Below are positions 47,320-60,649 of a stretch of DNA of 64,000 nucleotides, one piece after another. The position numbers and the translations under genes are program-made. The notes below the pieces were generated by a model. The model saw nothing but the letters and a program-made list of their open reading frames with translations. It did not search any database and was not told the origin of the DNA. How positions within the stretch are numbered: the stretch's first letter is position 1; every line of letters begins with the position of its first letter. Origin of the DNA: Tanypteryx hageni (lineage: Eukaryota; Arthropoda; Insecta; Odonata; Petaluridae). The stretch spans positions 99,674,207 through 99,738,206 of the forward strand of contig CM054116.1 in assembly GCA_028673005.1 (NCBI GenBank), written 5' to 3'.

Positions 47320-48125
47320 TCCCCGTCTCTTCCTCCCTCTTTTATTTATCCTTCGTCCGTCCCATCTTGTCTTTCCATTTAGCGATTCTCTCTCTCTCCC
47401 ACTCTCTTTTTTCTTAACGCAACATTCCCTGCATCATCCCCTTTATCGACTGACATCCTAAACTCTATATTATCTCTCTCTCTCGCTCCCGACCATTTGC
47501 CAGCTTCTTCCACTGCATAGACATTTCTCTCTCTCCCTCTCTCCATTCCCTATCCAACATCCATTTTCCTATTTCTCTCTTGGGTTCCAGCGGTACTCAA
47601 ATGGATGCGGAGGCGTAGCCTTGGAGAACCCCACCCACCACTCGAACCATCTTCTTGCAATCCTCTTCCCACATAACTTCCCCATCTCCCTTCACCACTC
47701 CTCTCTCACTCTCCAATTTCACATTTCCCTTTTAACACACACACATACACTCTCTCCAATATCTCCCTATTTCTTCCCCACCATTCTTTCCCACATAACT
47801 TCCCGTCTTCCAAGGAGAAAAAAGCATCCTTACTCTCCCATCTCTACTTCACGCCTCTCTCCCTTACTCTCTCTTCCGCCCCTCTTTCTTCTCCACCTAA
47901 TCAAGCTTCCCTTCTCTTTTCTTCCATTCTCTCAACCCTCCCCACCTCCTCCTTCCTTCATCGCATCATTCTGTCGCCTCTCCCCCTTTATTTCCCTCTC
48001 TTCCCCACCCTCTCCCTTTCTCTTCCCTCCCTCTTTCTCTCCTCTCTGTCCCATTTCCCCTCATTTCCTTCTTTCCCTCCTCTCTCTCCCTCTTTTTCTC
48101 CCCTCTTTTCCCCTCAAATTCTTCT
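47320..48125. repeat. Long pyrimidine-rich tract
   Basis: About 800 bases that are overwhelmingly C and T on the plus strand, with CTCTCT, TTCC and CCACC words. The 190-codon open frame at 47621-48193 is a product of the composition (Ser/Pro/Leu/Phe only) and is not called as a gene. Confidence 0.85.
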
Positions 48126-48229
48126 GCCGAACTGCTCGGAATCCAGCGGTCTCTTTGAGGAAACCAGAGGAGGAAAAGATAGAACGGCATTGAGTGGCGT
48201 CCTTTCTTTATAACCCACTTTTCTCTCTT

Positions 48230-49110
48230 TCTATCTCTCTCTTTCTCTGAGGAGCAGAAGGTGCAATTGGGAGTATAGTACGCGGGAAGCGAGGAGAAAA
48301 TGAGTGGAGGAGAGAAGGGAGACAGAGAGAGTGAGAGAAAGGCTTAGGGAGAAGAGAATGAAAGACTAAAGGAAGGGACCGAGGGATGAAAAAGAAATGA
48401 CGAAAGGGAAGACAAAGAGGAAGTGAGATGGGGAAGATGATAAATAAGATTAAAGTATAGTAGTGTAGTGAGTGAAGTGTAAAGAGTAAAGTGAAAATAG
48501 AGGGGAAGAGGAAAGAACACGGAGAGATAAGAGGATAGGAAAAGAGCCAAGAGAGAGAAATAGGAAAGAAAGAGAGACGAGGAAAGGGAGAAAGATGGGA
48601 GAAGAATAGGTATTAATAAATATGAGTTAAAGTGAGAAAAGAGAGGGAATCAAAGGAAATAAGAGACGAAAGGAGGAAAGGGAAGTGAGAAATAGGGAAA
48701 GAAAGAGAGAAAAGGTAGAAGGAAGACGGATACAGAGGAGGAAACGAAGAATAGAAAGTAAACAGCAGGAAGAATACGAGTATGGAGTGTTAGGTAAACA
48801 GAAAAAGAATAACAGGAAAGGAGGTAGGTATTAGTGGCATGAGAAAATCCAATGAAAAAATGATGAAGATAAGGGAGAGGATTGAGACGAAAAGGATGTA
48901 ATATAAATAAGATAGGAGGTATGGAAAAAGGAGGATATTGAAAAGGAGGGGGAAGAGAAGTGCAAAGAAAGTATGAAAACAGGCAATGGAAAACACGGTA
49001 AAGAATAACAGGATGCAAAACGGGATTAAAGAGAGGAATAAAGATATCTAAAGAAGAGTAGGAAAGAAAGGGAGGAGAGAAGACTGTGGGCAGAGAATAA
49101 AGAGGAATTG
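48230..49110. repeat. Long purine-rich tract
   Basis: About 880 bases rich in G and A on the plus strand (GGAGA, GAAAGA words). It follows the pyrimidine tract after a ~100-base junction. Minus-strand open frames here are by-products of the composition. Confidence 0.85.
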
Positions 49111-49450
49111 AATGAGGAAAAAGGATCGCGGCGAAGCGATATCTCCCTCACTCCGGGTGGATGGAGGAATGTGTCTCAGCACGGGGATGTGTTGTGTGCG
49201 TGTGTGCGGACGTGTGTGTGTGTGTGCACGAGCACTGGGTTCGAAAGGCGTTGCTGTTGACGTGGCGGCTCGTTCCCAAATGCCATTCGCAGCGGAGTGA
49301 AGGAGGCACTTTCCAAACGCTATGGTTTTCGTCCCCAAGTGCCGTCTTAAAGGAATGTCCTTATTTCTTTATTAGTCCATCTGCTAGTCCGCGTTAAGCC
49401 GCGGCAGTTATTCTCGTTGTGACGACGGGACATCATCAGAAAACCATTTC
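49111..49450. other. CpG- and GT-containing non-coding patch
   Basis: A (TG)n-like stretch (49194-49226) and a scattering of CG. Overlapping short frames on both strands are not gene-like. Confidence 0.4.
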
Positions 49451-51900
49451 CAAATAAGGTACATATATATTTATATATTTAAGTTGCCCGAGGCATTATC
49501 GACCTATCCAGATTAAATGCAAAATGGAAGAGTTCGTGATGGGAATTACACCATGCGTTCGTTGACAGAAAGGATTCTCTTCCACCGTGGGAACACGATC
49601 TACGTTTGGTGAATACATTTTTAAAAATGCGAGCGTGGCGTGTTTAAATTAATGATTAACGGTAAATCGAGTTGCCAACTTCTCCTGTCGAAATAAAAAA
49701 ACGTTCGGAAGTCACGTAATGTGATTCGACGTGTACGAATGTGCGCGGAGGCGAATTTTCGCGGACACGTTTTCGAAAATGAATTTACCGATTTTTTTAT
49801 TCTGGTCCGAAAAGCCGGATTACAAAATAAATCGGCGTTTTTCGTCGGTTTTTGACGCTTTATGGGTAGCTGAGTTGCGATTTTAAATTTTGTCATGCAT
49901 CAGCAATCGTGAGGTTGCCGATGATGTTTTTTTTTCGTAGATGATTCGATAAAATGGTTTACAAAGAAAATTGCTTACAGCTAGGAAGTTAAAGATCGCA
50001 AATTGAATCGCCTATTGGAATCAGAGCAGATGTCATGCGATCATTCATGTTCCTTAAGACGAAGCAATGACAATAAATAAAGTTGAAATATGAGAATTTA
50101 GTCAAAAGTTTCAATTCAGTGCCGATATGAATTGTGCTATCAAAAAGCCTTTTTTTCCGAATCTATAACGACTCCCGTCCAATGTTTTGGTATCTATTGA
50201 CGCATTAACAAAATAAAATTTAAAAAATATGACTAAAATATTGGTCTGGTCACGGCATATCAGTTGGAAATGTAAAATATAAAAATGTTTAAATGTAGTC
50301 TTTGACATTAATTGAACTCATTTTTGTAACCATGCTAAAATATCAGATTGGTTTTCAAGAGTGATTAGGATATTAAACAAAACAGCAAATTTCACATATT
50401 TTTAGATCAACGCATTCCACATATACAGGGCTCACTTTAGCGTTCTTTTATTTTTATTTGTCGATAAAAATCCCTATGCGATACGCTGTCTGCGTCTGCT
50501 CGCCTCCACGCATCCAGAAAACTTCCGATACTATTTTTTATAGATTTCGACAAAATCTGGAGGAGACGTGACATGGTTTTGAAGTTCAAACCCCCTGATG
50601 TAATATCCGGTCGTCTATTGAGAGCTCACACAAAGGACGTAAATTTTTGCGAAAGAATATGTAAATTACACCAGCTCCTTAAATTTGAGACCCGAGCACA
50701 AAAAACATTTTATTTATGCATGAATGCATTTTTGCTTATGTATATGTATGAATATATATTTGTAAATAAATATACATACATGCATACACACACACACACA
50801 CGCATTAAAATATGTGAAGCCTCCAATCTCAAACGCCACTTCCTTACATTCTTAGTGCATCCTTCTTCCTTGTAGTTTTCCCTTAACTAGAAGTTGTAGT
50901 TTTTAAAAATTACATTGGTAGATAACATAAAAAAGAATATCAATTTTCTTAATGCCATTTTCAACAACGGCAACCTTCATTTATTCATTCACTTTCAACT
51001 TTCTACATTGGTTAATACATTCATATGTTTTATTTTAATCTTTCGTATTTAGCGATATAATCCGAGAACTGCCATTAATTTTGTTTTCTTATATATGACT
51101 GAATAAAGTGTCACTGTTTATTTACAGCATCTCTATAATCTTTTTCTCACAATCAGACACATCCATCTTTCCATTACACGGGATTTCTTAAAATTTACTA
51201 ATTATTTTGAATATCTGGATTGATTTTTATTGGTAACCTTTTTTTACTATTGTAGATATCTAAGCACCTTTTTTATTTTAAATGCTTATTCTTAAAGCTT
51301 AGAATTTATTGACCTGGCATTACTATCTTCTAAATACTCCAAAATCTACCTGGATTCTCAAGCCGTCCATTGTGAAACGTTATAGAATACCATCATGTTC
51401 TCTGAGTTTAATAATACAATCACCGGATTCCCTACCTCTAAAACTATATTCATTTCCATTCTTACGTCTGTAATCAAATGAATTCCATGTTACATTCCAT
51501 TGTTACGTGAAGGTGGAAAAAATACATGCCTATTTTAACAAAATATACATCGTCAACGTCAGCTTTAAGTGCATTTTCTGTTTACCTTCACATTTGGAAT
51601 CAATTTACATATATATCAGCTTATAGATTACTTTTATATTTTGAAAAATTGCCCGAGGAAAATTTAAACTTCAATTAATTTTTCCCAATTTAATATGCCC
51701 AATAATCTATTATCAGTGAAACAAATAAATGTATATTCGTATTTATATAAGCTCAAAATTTTATAAAGGGATTTCATAGATATTTCGTAACTTTATTACA
51801 GAAATAATAATCTCAATCTCTATTGAAAAATTTCTCCGTTAGGAATATTGTCTCTCCATTTCATTATTTAATAAATGAGAAAAGGTATCTACGTCTGAGC
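49451..51900. other. AT-rich non-coding DNA
   Basis: Only a short (CA)n at 50783-50802 stands out. No gene recognised. Confidence 0.5.
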
Positions 51901-53960
51901 ATCCGAACTGACTGGATGTTTCGAATTACTCACATCTCTCACATTCTCTCCCGACTTAATTTTCGATCGCGTTGTTTTTAACGGACCATTTCGCTTTTTA
52001 AATTGGATTTTGGAGTTAAAGCAGCAATTTTTCGTCGAAAGTCAAAAAAGTTTCCTATTTTGTTATTTTCGCCCGGCTCCTTTATTTGAGAGAGAGAGAG
52101 AGAAACGTGCTTTTAACGAATTTTTTCATTTCGCCCTCCGCCATGAGGGTCCCTCGCGGGTGTCTGCACTCTCCTCTCCAACCCAAGGATCCCTGGATGT
52201 GACAACGGAATTTCCGAATATCCTTTTTTCTCATACCCGATGCTTATTTTTTTACGATTCGTATCTCTCGGAGCAAGGTCAGCGTTGGACGAAGATAGAA
52301 GTGAAAAAATAACCGCCTTTCACGGAAGGATGCAATGAAAAGAGAGACAGAAGCGCATAAAAAAGTAAGGCATTAGATGAAACGACCAAACGTACGTATG
52401 AGATACATTTATGCGTACCAAAATGTGTATATGTGCATGCATACAAATATATAGTAGGGCGTGGATCATCAGAACTAAATGGAGACGGGTCTGGTTCGGA
52501 TTATCGATTTATTCGTGTAACCGAAAAATAATGGAATCGAATTCGAAATGACACAGATTTACACACACACCATCCTCTCGAAATTTTGAAAATGAGCGTG
52601 GAAATCTTTTAACGTGGCACAGCAATTATAGGAGAAAGATTTTTATTTACATATTATTCAAAATAAGTGGTTTTTACTTCGCGATCGGAAATTTTTGCTG
52701 CTATAACACGTAGCCATCGACGTTCGGATAATTGAGGTTTCGAATAACTGGCGTTTGGATCGCTAACGTCCTGCATGACACACGCATAGGCACACGCCTG
52801 GGGGCTAGTGACGAGTTTAGAAACACGCTTACGCCCGGGCATGAGATTTCCAGGTCACGCGCCGTAATGTGTGGGTAATGCACGGCGCAAAGAGGGCGAG
52901 AGAGAGAGAAAGAGGTGTGCGGGTTTTCTATGCAGTGAGACATGGAGAAAGGCGCGGTATGGGATGAGGGTTGGTCGGAATTTGCGGGAAAAAAGAGAAC
53001 TGACCCAGAGTGAGAGAGAGAGAGAGAGAGAATGAGATGATGGAAAATGAGAGAGAACTCGATGACGAGAGAGAAAACAAAAGAGGGAAAAAATGGCGCT
53101 CGCAAACTCCCCTCGCGTGTATCTCTCGAACGCCATTGTCCCAACTCTCTAACAAACGCCACCACCTTCCACGGAGGAAAAAATATATAAACTCGTCGAC
53201 TATTAGTTTCTTTTTCATTTTCCAACCTCCTTTATTATTTCGCGAGGAATAAAACGGATATCCTTCCTCCGTCATCCTTTTTCCCATCGGGAGGTATTAC
53301 TAGTGACGCCCCTTCTCCCCTTTCCTCGAGAGAGAGGCGTCGAAGTCACGAAGGGATTGACGGGAAAGGGAGAGGCCGATATACTGACGTGTAGCGGCGT
53401 TGGCTGGGAAAAACGAAGAGATAAAGTCAGAGAGAGAGAGAACTGGAGAGAGGAAGGATATATAAAGCGAGAGGGAAGGATGGAGGTGATAGGAGGCGTT
53501 GAGGGTGGAAGGCGTGAAGTGAAGGACAGAAATAAGGAGAAAATATGAGGGGATGGAGGTGGAAAGCGAAGGGATGATTGGAGGGGAAGTGTTAGGGTTT
53601 CGTGGAGGGTGTAGAGGGGGAGGGGCGGAAGAGGTATCAGGGAGGGATTGGGTGGGGGAAGGGCGGGGCAAAGAGAGAGGGAGTCGGAAGAGAGATGGAT
53701 GGATTAAGAGAAGGTAAAAGAGGGATCTTTCGGTAGGGCGAGATATGGAGGCGTATGGGGGGAGGGAAAGAGCATGTTTCTAAAGGGAGGGATTCCTCCC
53801 CTCCTCTCACTTTGGCCTCGGCCTCCCTTCGTTAGAAGTGAGGAAGGAAGGGAGTGTGTAGGGGAGAGGGGGAGAAAGGGGTCGCACCTGAAGATAAACT
53901 TTGTCGGCCACAGTTGTGGCTGGGACAGAAGGAGGCCTAACCTAACATTTGGAAGTTTTT
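51901..53960. other. GA-rich and CpG-containing non-coding zone
   Basis: (GA)n runs at 52089-52104, 52897-52912, 53012-53030 and 53429-53442, then a strongly purine-biased stretch 53400-53780. Many overlapping open frames on both strands are low complexity. No splice or domain pattern picks out a gene. Confidence 0.45.
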
Positions 53961-56295
53961 AAGAAAGGGACTTGCTCGATATAGGATAGTTTCTCGAAGT
54001 TTTCATAAGTAGTTTAAATTCCGCGAGATCTTCCCGAAAAATAAATTTGTGGAATTGCTCGGCGTAAAATGGATCCGAAGTAATGATGCATTGAGAAACT
54101 AGGTGGATTTCGTGCCGAAAACGGGGACTTGTAGTTAATACGATTGGGAGGCGCTGGCATGGATAGGAGCTGTTCGGCCAATTACGACATTAGCGAATAA
54201 AGTTCAGATTTATGGGCGATTATTAAAAAATGAATACTTACGAAATGAAATACATATACAATTCATTTTATGTGCACGATTAGTATCGTATACCTCGGAT
54301 ATAAAGTGTGACATGATCGCATTGAGTTTCACATTTTACATGCAATTCAAAAGCTAACTACCAAGTTCATATAATTGCTAAAATGAAATTGACGATCTCT
54401 CCAATAACTGTAAAAAGACTTAGATAATCAGACGTGCATTTCGGTTAAACGCAACTGTCATCAGTTTAGATTCAACCTTCGGTTAATCACCACTAGTGAC
54501 AACTGCTCTGTAGCTGAAACTCGCAACTATTTTTCTCAAACTTTTTATTTATTTTGTAGAAATATAGTACCTATGTCACATGTAAGCATTTCAAAATCAC
54601 TTGTATTGAAGAAAGCACCTCTTTACAGTAACTAGGGAGAGAGATTTTAATTTCAGATTATCGACTCATTAGGTCCGTCGGATTTCACTTTTATTCCTAA
54701 TAGTTACACACCTTAAATTCTCTTGGTATTTCAAATTTTTAAGCACCTGTGAAATTTACCAAAGCGGCCAAAGTATTACTTTCCTGGAAGAGAATTTTTC
54801 AAGCAGATTGTTTATATTCGGTGCGAATTTTTCGAACAAGTAAAAGAGCGAATGAAATATTAAAATTTTCCAACGAATCCAAAATAACTCGATAAACCAA
54901 AGGTTTGAAAAATCTATAACAATTCTAGATATGCCAACAGTCGATAAATTTGTTTTATGAGATTCCTAAATCATTGATTCAGCTTCGTATTGATTGTAAC
55001 GATGTTTTTGCTATTAACAATTAGCGTAAAGGTATGAGGAGATTTTGGAGCAATTAAAGTTAAATTTAATCTCGGATATAATTTCCCGAAATAAATTCAC
55101 CATTTAGAAGCAGAGATTAATGCACACGCTATAATATCTGTTTTTCAGCTTACAGAGGTATATTTCTAACTCCACTTCAAGTTTCCTTCTATAGATTTTT
55201 TTAGTATTACGTATTTCTATAACACTCTACTTTAACATAACAGCGCAGTAATAATGAATGACATTTCCTCGTCGCAGATTAAAGCTTATGAATATTTCAA
55301 AAAGTGAATTTCTATTTCCACCATTATAGGTGTAGACGCTCAGACTTAATGCTCACGAAAATTAACTTTCTTAAGCTCCTCAGTGGAAACTTGATAAAAT
55401 AATCTTTTTAATTCTATAAGCCCTGCTTCAAGAGAAGCTGATAACTAACTTCTTTGTACATTAAGTGAAACATCTAGTACGATATAAATCGACTCTTTTT
55501 TCTGAGAGCGTACTAGGTAACCTAATCCTACATCGAAGAAAAAAGGAAGTTTCTTCCGCAAACTGGGCAAAGAAGTAGATGGGTTTTTCGAATAATAAGA
55601 AGAGCCCCTTCAGATAATTTTCCTCTTTCCACGGGCATTTTTGGACGGAAGACAAACTTTTCTCTCCGTGCATTTGCATTAATTTCAGAGGATCTGAAAC
55701 TCCTTCCATAAACAACAAGAAGTCAGTATAATATATTTTCCGAAAAAAGTCTTTCATTCCAACGGGATAAGTAGAGGGGGAAGGAGCAATAAAAAATCAA
55801 AGGAGTTACGAAATAACCTTACGTCGGGTAATGCAAGCATGCTGATTATTAAAAGTACGTGACGTCTACAAAAATACATAAACTGCAAAACGAAAGAGAA
55901 GAAATGCGAATGGAAATTTTCGCATTTTGAAGCTAGAGAAAAGTGGAGAAAGAGTTGAGTTGTTATTCCGACAAGTTTATTGTCAGAAAGTTCTTTTTCG
56001 AGGTCATTGAATTGAAAAAAGTTTTCGAATAATTACGGTTAAAACAATATCCAATTATACATTTACAACAACCTTTCAAGTCATAAGCTAATATCATATA
56101 ATGATTTTCATATGCACTGCATTCAGAAAATGTATACATATAACATAAATACACCAAATTAGGCCACTTTTCTTATATAGACATAAAACGTACGATCTCA
56201 ATGGAGATTACGAAGCGACGATCAATACCCCTTCTATGTTTTCACTCAATATACCCACCAAATAGAATATTTCTAGGGGTAATTATACATATAAT
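53961..56295. other. AT-rich non-coding DNA
   Basis: Nothing recognisable. The minus-strand frame at 55461-55757 (98 codons) has no domain pattern. Confidence 0.45.
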
Positions 56296-56299
56296 ATCC

Positions 56300-56680
56300 T
56301 TATTCTGTCCGTCCTTCCGTTGGTCCGTCCGTTGGTCCGTCCGTTCGTCCGTCCGACCGTTGTGCCGCCAAAAAGCTCTATAGAAATCCTCATAAGAGAA
56401 CACTTAAAAATACCTTTTTTCAATTACAGGTTTTTTTTCTTTTGCAAAATTAAATTGACCTACGATCCTCGGACCTAGACCATTTTAAAGAAAAATAAAC
56501 ATGGATTCTTATTCTTATCGTCGACTTTTGCCTTCGGTTCGAAATCGCTCAAATTATACGTTTAAATCACATTTATTTGAAAATTTTAAGCTTTCTTAAA
56601 GATATGTATGTTGTCTTGTCGACCGTGTCATTGTTAAACCTCAAGATTGCATTGTCATTCTTATACTATATGCGTAAGGA
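56300..56680 (+). repeat. Repeat 2, copy d, with (TCCG)n start
   Basis: Opens with repeated gtccgtccgt words (56308-56360). The family blocks follow: cttttgcaaaattaaatt, cctcggacctagacc, cggttcgaaatcgctca, cttgtcgaccgtgtcatt and gttaaacctcaagattg. The B-box part is missing. No hairpin/CTAG end was found downstream. Confidence 0.65.
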
Positions 56681-57128
56681 AAGTGTTCTTTGAATGATTT
56701 AGTAAGAGAGAGAAAGGCGCCTGAATTATTTATAATTAAAATCGTGTTTTTCATTAATTTCTTTTCGGTTAACTTCCTATTGAAATTTTTGGTAATTAAC
56801 CGTTTTTATAATTATTTTCATAGTTTTTCATAGTTGATGAGGTATTTAAATTAGTTATGCGAAGAGAAGAATTTAAATCTCATTCGTAAATCTCCAAAAA
56901 TTACGTTTTAATACGAATTTTTACGTTTTCACGCATATTATTTATCTTGGGTCAGTGTTGTCCCAATTGTTGAATTCTATTCTTAGCCTCATAATAAATG
57001 CACCAATTTAGTGCTTTAACACGAATCAGACTTTTATACATTGGTATAACTTATTTACTGAATCTATTAAGTAATTAGAGAGAAGAAGGAAAAGAGAATG
57101 GGAATGAGCAGAAATTGAGAAAGAGGAA
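56681..57128. other. AT-rich non-coding DNA
   Basis: Begins with an AG-rich stretch that may be the continuation of Repeat 2. Nothing else recognised. Confidence 0.4.
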
Positions 57129-57136
57129 GAGGACGC

Positions 57137-57980
57137 AGTGGCGTATCCAGAGGGGGTTTTGAGGGTTATAATTCTCCCCCCCCCCCTCCCATGAGCAACG
57201 TGATGCCCCAAGATAATTGCAAGCGTCGGAACTAGTAATTAAAATTCATTAGTGTTTTACTTGGCGTCCTACAAGTTAACTTTCTTTAAAAGATGAGTTA
57301 TGCGATCAGGGCTTCCAAAACTGAAGCAGCCTCTTGAGAAAGGGGCCCATGTGCACGGCACTCCGTCGGCCGGAAAGGTAGGGTGGCCGGAGGAGTGCCT
57401 CTCTCGGGCTAAGTGGTCGATTCTATTCGGGCTTTTATCGGGTCTTAAATGTGACCAATGTTATTATTTGCTGAATGTAAACGCCTTAGCTCTGCTTGTC
57501 GTTTCTCTCTTTATTAATATTATTTTCCATAAAGGCTTAGGAGAGAAAGAAATGCAATGTGGGTTGGAGGGAAAGGCACTTGGGGGAAAAAATGCTTGAC
57601 ACTTCAGTGTCTTCTCACGAAAGAAATTTGGTGCTGTGAGGATGAGCCGAGATAAACGAAGAATTTATTAAAACCACTCCATAAACACAGAACTTGACTC
57701 AACCCAAGCGAAAGATTTGAGTTCATTAAGCATCTGCTGCCCGGCAAGTAAATCAAAGCGCGCGTATGTGTATTTTTGGCTAATCAACCTCTTGGATTAT
57801 TATAGGAAATAGAAGAGCAAAAACTAAACATCAAATACAGAGAACTTGTAAGAAAGCTGTAGTAGGTCTCACATATTCTGATGCTGCAGGCACTCTCACT
57901 CCATATAATTTCCAGTCACTTTTCGTCAGTCATTCATTGCTAGTGGTCAAAGAAGGATCTCCTCGTTGCCTTTAAGGTCT

Positions 57981-58017
<37 letters not shown>

Positions 58018-58964
58018 TGTGTGACATATTTCCGCGAATTTACCGCTATGTGAAATTTAGTGAGATTGCTAATTTTTAGAATGAAATTTCCGAAAACTTT
58101 TATTCCAAGTTAAAGCAACAGATGGCAATGTTTGCTGGGTTCTGCAATCATGCTTTACAAGTTAGTAACTTTATTTTATTTCAATATCAACATGTCGCGC
58201 CGCACATCATTTATCTAAGCATTTTTCTTAAATTAAATAGCTAAACATAGAATCGTTATTTTTTGTCCTCCTTTATGAAAAATTAGCGCGTTATATTGAA
58301 TACAATGTTACGACAATTGACGTAACACAGGAGTGGGGAGACAGCGCTTATTCGCGTAACACAGCAGGTCAATAGGATGATCTAAAAAAATACTTTATTC
58401 TTACCTTTCCCTTTCAATTTTTACTACTCCTTCAAAAACATTTTCTTGTATGTTTTCACTTGTCCCTACGTGTACAAGATATCTCAAGAAATTCCAGAGG
58501 GAGTAGTCATTTTTCAGGATTAAAATTCTCATACCTTGTGTTCGGAATGGTAAAATTTTGGTCGGCCCATTAGGCAGAGTTCTAATCCCAAAAGGATTTT
58601 CTCAACTCGTGTAACACAGGAATGACTGGCACGTAGGAAAATTTTAAAACTAAGATTAAAATATTTTTAAAATACAAAAGCAAGACATTGACGTAGGTTT
58701 GCACGGACGATTGGATTTTCATTTTATCATTGCCAAAATAAGAATCTCATTCTATAACTTACGTAAATCGACTAAGAACGCGAAAGTAGATGGATTTTAA
58801 TGTTATATCATATCTATTGGTTTATTATACGTAATTATGATCAATATATAGTGACATTATCTACTTATGCAATGTATTTTATTGAATCTCTAAAAAAAGG
58901 TCAGTGGAGATGTCAGTGATGAGGCTGATAATCCCCCCTTGAAAAATTCCTGGATACGCCACTG
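57137..58964. mobile_element. hAT-like element, 1.83 kb, non-coding
   Basis: Both ends begin cagtggcgtatccag as inverted repeats, followed by G runs on the element strand (57152-57157 and complement of 58933-58938). Flanking 8-mers agaggacg and agaggagc share 6 of 8 bases, consistent with an aged hAT duplication. The interior holds an (AC)n tract and a 99-codon open frame at 57300-57599 with no transposase motif. Repeated words gtaacacag (58322, 58356, 58611) suggest internal duplication. It could be a non-autonomous element or two unrelated ends flanking other DNA. Confidence 0.6.
57983..58022. repeat. (AC)n microsatellite followed by (GT)4
   Basis: About 32 bases of alternating A and C run into a GTGTGTGT stretch, making a short palindromic junction. 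Confidence 0.9.
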
Positions 58965-58972
58965 AGAGGAGC

Positions 58973-60600
58973 TGCAGTACAAAACTAACAATAATAAATT
59001 ATAATTGCTTATAAAAATGTTATACTATTGAATCATGCGCCATTGCCAAATGATGGGAATTCATAAAACTAAATATAGGTCACGTAATTTTCAATGGATT
59101 TCTTTAACTGATAATACAGCAAATATTTCGAACCGAATTTCAAATAGGATTGAAAAAATAGCATTTGACGACTTTTATTTAAATTTATTTAAATAAAGTG
59201 ATTTTTCTGGAAAATTTTCAAACTAATATAGTTAAAGAAAAGTACGATCTTAAAATATAGTTAAAACTCATTGCAGTTCATGTAAGTAATATTATAGTAA
59301 GTAACTATACATTTTTCCTTTGATGGTAAATTGACAGTTCGTTCACATTTTATCCTGTTTTATACAAGTTAATAAGAGTAAAATAATTCATTTATTAAGT
59401 TAAATAACTTATAATTTGCTCAACTATTTCAAGTAAATTTCAGCTACTTCGCATTATATATTATTATTTTGATTTTCCTCTTATTTTCAGGAAATATTTG
59501 GATTATCATTTGGCCTCTCTACAAATAATTACTTAAACAGTATAACTAAAACAAAAAAAACTTTCAAAAACACTGATTTGATTGTGCATGGAAGCCAAAC
59601 AAGATCATAGCATGTCTTACTGATTTTTCATATCGAAATCATATATATTTGGAATACTTTTATGAAATCCCGTCTTATTTGACGGGCAATTACGCTAGTA
59701 TTACAATAAAGATTAAAATAATGAAGCAATATGAATGGTAATATATTACAGTTTGTTGCAATAGGTGAAAACTAATCGCTTTTAATAACATCCATTACAA
59801 AAACATCTTTTAAAAGCTGAATCGATACGGATAGACAAAAAATTTCGAAAGCATAAAAAAGTAATGATTTATACGTAAACAAAGCGTTTAATCTACTGAT
59901 GAATAGCGATATTAATGTTTTTTTTAGATAAAAATATTTTTTACTAATTGTACTGTAACAGTGTGATTACTAATACAGCTTTAGAGATGATATCCTAATC
60001 AATATTTAAAATGTGAAATGAAATATATTAACAAGTAATGTCATATAAATAAAGGTCAGTAAAATTTACATGGAACTCACAAATTAACGAGATGCATACA
60101 GCAATATTAATATTACACAAATTACTTTAAACTTCGAATTTATGATAGAACATTATTATACGCAGCAACAAGTTTTGCAACATGGCATAATGGAGGATTT
60201 CATATAAATTATATTTTCCTAACGAGCATACATTTACGTAAACGATGTCATAGTTTTAAAATTTTCAACACCACTACCGCTACTCTAAAAATATATATAC
60301 ATATATATTATTATTTGACTTTACAGATTCTAATGCGAAGTTTTTATGGTCTAAACCCAATGTGTTACGAATGGAGACTAAAAGAACAACGTATGACATA
60401 AAATAGTAATGGGTTAAATAACCTATAGAGATTTTACACGAAGATAAATCTGCCACAAAAGGATATACTCCCAACACAATAATAATCCGAAAATACTTCA
60501 CTAACTGAAAACTAATTAATTAATGGTGCCCCCCTTAAGATTTAAACCATCATCAACTTACAGTAGAATTTGGAATTCGTCCCTCCTTTGCGGAGCGATT
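58973..60600. other. AT-rich non-coding DNA
   Basis: Apart from the Helitron-like end at 59669 nothing is recognised. Confidence 0.5.
59669..59702 (+). mobile_element. Helitron-like 3' end
   Basis: Perfect 6-bp stem cccgtc/gacggg with a 6-base loop, then caattacgctag followed by T. It is the best-preserved example of the module also seen at 22628, 42141 (minus) and 17922. The element body to its left is not recognisable by eye. Confidence 0.5.
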
Positions 60601-60649
60601 GTTCACAGACAACGATCCGTAAAAATCTAAGCCATTAAAAATCTCGAAA

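Noticed and set aside
47621..48193. A 190-codon plus-strand open frame
   Set aside because: It spans a nearly pure C/T tract, where stop codons are rare on this strand. Its translation is almost only Ser, Pro, Leu, Phe and His, with no domain pattern.
53010..53671. Open frames across GA-rich DNA
   Set aside because: They read as Arg-Glu repeats on one strand and Ser/Leu/Pro on the other, as expected for (GA)n-rich sequence.
57300..57599. A 99-codon open frame inside the hAT-like element
   Set aside because: No transposase motif, and no splice or start context. The sequence may contain captured DNA but there is no support for a gene.
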